Source: Fibrobacterota bacterium
GTDB taxonomy: Bacteria; Fibrobacterota; Fibrobacteria; UBA11236
Reading direction: 5' to 3'
Assembly (NCBI GenBank): GCA_947466585.1
Contig: CANIEU010000010.1
Span: 17,548-81,547 of the forward strand
DNA: 64,000 nucleotides
The stretch's first letter is position 1. Every line of letters begins with the position of its first letter. This document shows positions 62,324 to 64,000 of this stretch, piece after piece. Both the position numbers and the translations under genes were made by a program. The notes below the pieces were generated by a model. It searched no databases. It saw nothing but the letters and a program-made list of their open reading frames with translations, and had not been told where the DNA came from.

Positions 62324-62626
62324 CTAGCGGCTCTTTTTAGAGCCCTTCGCTTTTCTAGCAAGCACGGAACGTGGGTCGTATTTCGGCGCCACCTCGCGCA
62401 CCCATAAATCGATTTCCGCATCGCGCATCAATTCGGAAAGCGAGATCTCAAGCCCTGCGCAGATCTTCGCCAACGTGGTCAACTTGGGATCGTTCTGACC
62501 GCTTAGTATTTCGCTAAGTGTGGATTTGGCAATCCGGTTTTCATGCGCGAACAACTCGACGCTGGCGTAACCGCGCCGCAACACGAGCGACCTGATGCGT
62601 TCCCCGGTGATTCTTAATAAGTCCAC
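62324..62626 (-). CDS. Small XRE-family HTH regulator
   Basis: 100 residues from GTG 62626. HTH_3 domain about residues 8-65: GERIRSLVLRRGYASVELFA, IAKSTLSEILSGQNDPKLTT, LAKICAGLEISLSEL. The remaining tail is basic (ARKAKGSKKSR). Convergent with rmlA, 9 nt apart. Target genes unknown. Confidence 0.8.
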   Translation of the reverse strand: MDLLRITGERIRSLVLRRGYASVELFAHENRIAKSTLSEILSGQNDPKLTTLAKICAGLEISLSELMRDAEIDLWVREVAPKYDPRSVLARKAKGSKKSR

Positions 62627-62852
62627 GGCTGTGCCATTCCGTTATACTCCACGAGTGCCCGAAAAACTATGGAATCGCGGGATATTGTCGTTCGCTCTGA
62701 CGAACCCCGCTTCTTTGAAGACCAAAAAACGCCCCGGTGGTTGAAGCCGGAAAAGCATCCGGTTTACTATTTCAAATTGCGCAGGAACGTTCCGATCTCA
62801 ACTTCACCAACTGTCACATCATCGGATCAAAAACAAGGAACACGGGAGACAC

Positions 62853-63605
62853 ATGCGCTCAGGATTCTTAAATTCCCTCGCTCTTGTAAGCGCAACCGTA
62901 ACCGCAACCCTGCTCATCAAGGGTTGCGGTCCGACCACCTTCAGCAAGGTCCGCACCGATTGGCAACCCGCGGAACCGGGCGGCCTGCGTCAGCAAATCG
63001 ACGAAGTAACCGTCGACATCACCACCCCGATCGAACTGCCATCCGAATTTTATGCCGACGCCCAAAAGTGCGGCACGGGCGATTCGCTCGTCTACAACAG
63101 CAAGGGTGAACCGGTTGTGGAAAAGGTGCTTCTCGCCCAGCCGTATCAGCTTTGGCGCAAGGTGGCGATCACCAACCAATCCACGAAGGTGCTGCGCCTG
63201 AACAGCATGGTGGCGCGGTTGTTCACGCCAGACGGCAGGGAGTGGGAACCGTTGGCCCGCGAAGAAGTGCTGGCGGCCTTTAAAATGGGACGCACCTGCC
63301 CTACCTCCGAGGCCGCGCTTGCGGGCTTCCGCGGCGTGCGTCTGCTGCAACGCAGCAACGAAATCATCACCGGCAGCACCTCGACGACCTGGGTGGCCTT
63401 CCAACCGCCCTCGCCCGACAAAGCTCCCGGTGTCTGGAAACTCGGGTTATACGATATGCCCGTCAAACTGAATGATGTCGGAACCGTCGCCAAAATCGCG
63501 CCCTTCGAATTCCGTTTCGTCTCGATCAAATACGTCGACACCTACCGGCAGGAGAACCTGCTGGCCACGCCGAAACTCATCAGCACCGAAGTGGTGGGGA
63601 ACTAA
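62853..63605 (+). CDS. Hypothetical lipoprotein
   Basis: 250 residues with lipobox IKGC after a hydrophobic signal (LNSLALVSATVTATLLIKGC). GGGAGA is upstream of the ATG. Beta-rich sequence (SKVRTDWQPAEPGGLRQQID, QLWRKVAITNQSTKVLRLNS, TTWVAFQPPSPDKAPGVWKL) without known catalytic residues. Family not recognised. A stem GAGCG/CGCTC followed by CCTTTTT just after the stop may terminate it. Confidence 0.6.
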   Translation: MRSGFLNSLALVSATVTATLLIKGCGPTTFSKVRTDWQPAEPGGLRQQIDEVTVDITTPIELPSEFYADAQKCGTGDSLVYNSKGEPVVEKVLLAQPYQLWRKVAITNQSTKVLRLNSMVARLFTPDGREWEPLAREEVLAAFKMGRTCPTSEAALAGFRGVRLLQRSNEIITGSTSTTWVAFQPPSPDKAPGVWKLGLYDMPVKLNDVGTVAKIAPFEFRFVSIKYVDTYRQENLLATPKLISTEVVGN

Positions 63606-63607
63606 GA

Positions 63608-63634
63608 AGAGCGCCCGGCGCTCGCCCTTTTTCG
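63608..63634 (+). terminator. Probable terminator after the lipoprotein
   Basis: GAGCGCC/GGCGCTC stem with a minimal loop, then GCCCTTTTTC. Loop of one to five nt makes it tight; weak but correctly placed. Confidence 0.45.
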
Positions 63635-63636
63635 AA

Positions 63637-64000
63637 TCACGCGTTGAAGAAGTAAAAGTCTTTCCCGCTGCGCTCGAACCCGAGCGCCAGCATCTTCTTC
63701 CGCCACCACGTCATCGACTCGAACGTGCGCACGCCCGTATGCGGGCCGCTGCGATCCCCCTCGTAGTTTTTCGGATCGATGAGCAGGCAGACCATGCCTG
63801 CGTTCGAACAGAGGCGCTTGACGTTCTTCAAATAGCGGTCCAAGCGGTGCGGAGGCAGGTACTGCGCCGCACACTCCAGGATGATGTCGAAGGATCCCTC
63901 GGGCAGGTCGACGACGGCATCCAGGGCATCGGCTTGAAGGATCAACTTCCGAAGCTTTCGGTCGGAGATCCGCGCGAGTATGAACGGGGAGTTTTCGATG
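63637..64000 (-). CDS. Class I SAM-dependent methyltransferase (C-terminal part; 5' end outside window)
   Basis: Open to the window edge: at least 120 residues. ILQADALDAVVDLPEGSFDI and ILECAAQYLPPHRLDRYLKN fit the motif II-III region of class I methyltransferases (acidic residue after SFDIIL), followed by VKRLCSNAGMVCLLIDPKNY. The substrate cannot be told. It ends in GKDFYFFNA. Confidence 0.6.
   Translation of the reverse strand, partial: IENSPFILARISDRKLRKLILQADALDAVVDLPEGSFDIILECAAQYLPPHRLDRYLKNVKRLCSNAGMVCLLIDPKNYEGDRSGPHTGVRTFESMTWWRKKMLALGFERSGKDFYFFNA

Noticed and set aside
1..64000. CRISPR array, tRNA, rRNA, insertion sequence or prophage
   Set aside because: No regularly spaced identical repeats, cloverleaf-like gap sequence, or transposase or phage protein was recognised by eye.

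Overview
The window looks like a chromosomal segment of a GC-rich, diderm bacterium of the Fibrobacterota (Fibrobacteres) or a close relative in the FCB group. The best evidence is two TIGR02147-type proteins (46201-47088 and 52284-53129), a paralogous family known mainly from Fibrobacter relatives. Supporting evidence is a TonB-dependent receptor, several lipoproteins, and a secreted ThuA-like protein ending in a type IX-like C-terminal sorting domain. I see no rRNA, tRNA, CRISPR array, transposase or phage gene; most content is housekeeping and envelope physiology.

Layout. 1-8068: the end of a TonB-dependent receptor, then a lipoprotein, a DUF3450 protein, two ExbB-like channels, ExbD, TonB and a TPR protein; this is a complete TtpC-type TonB energy-transduction operon. 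8135-11239: an outer-membrane barrel, a CDF metal exporter and an alpha/beta hydrolase. 11240-14132: rpiA, a DUF502 protein and an HtrA protease. 14512-20490: htpG, an EamA transporter, a Cys/Met PLP enzyme, DoxX, an iron-permease-like protein and a DUF2059 protein. 20480-25193: mgtC, a mosaic-looking aroA, a PBP4-DUF1460 fusion and a Fur-family regulator. 25365-35887: rpsD, rhodanese, DsbD, a YdeP-type molybdoenzyme with FdhD, class II ribonucleotide reductase and a diheme cytochrome c. 36531-38866: ilvBN. 39245-43580: a ThuA-like secreted protein and two paralogous outer-membrane proteins. 43757-45781: guaB and a proline-rich lipoprotein. 46201-54130: two TIGR02147-lipoprotein gene pairs flanking an NfeD-NfeD-FloA membrane-microdomain operon. 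54334-64000: dUTPase, a sugar-kinase-like protein plus an IMPase-family phosphatase, an orphan peptide-ABC ATPase pair, an M32 carboxypeptidase, adk-rmlA, a small XRE regulator, a lipoprotein and a partial methyltransferase.

Three patterns stand out beyond the genes. (1) About sixteen transcription units have a TANNNT hexamer only 5-8 nt before the start codon and no Shine-Dalgarno sequence, the geometry of leaderless promoters. (2) At least five intergenic sites share one architecture: an array of 7- or 8-mers, a core near GAACRCAAAAAA, a short interior, then the inverted array. Array sequence differs between sites but matches within a site. (3) Each TIGR02147 gene is ATGA-coupled to a lipoprotein with a similar motif after the lipobox, suggesting a repeated regulator-lipoprotein module of unknown function.
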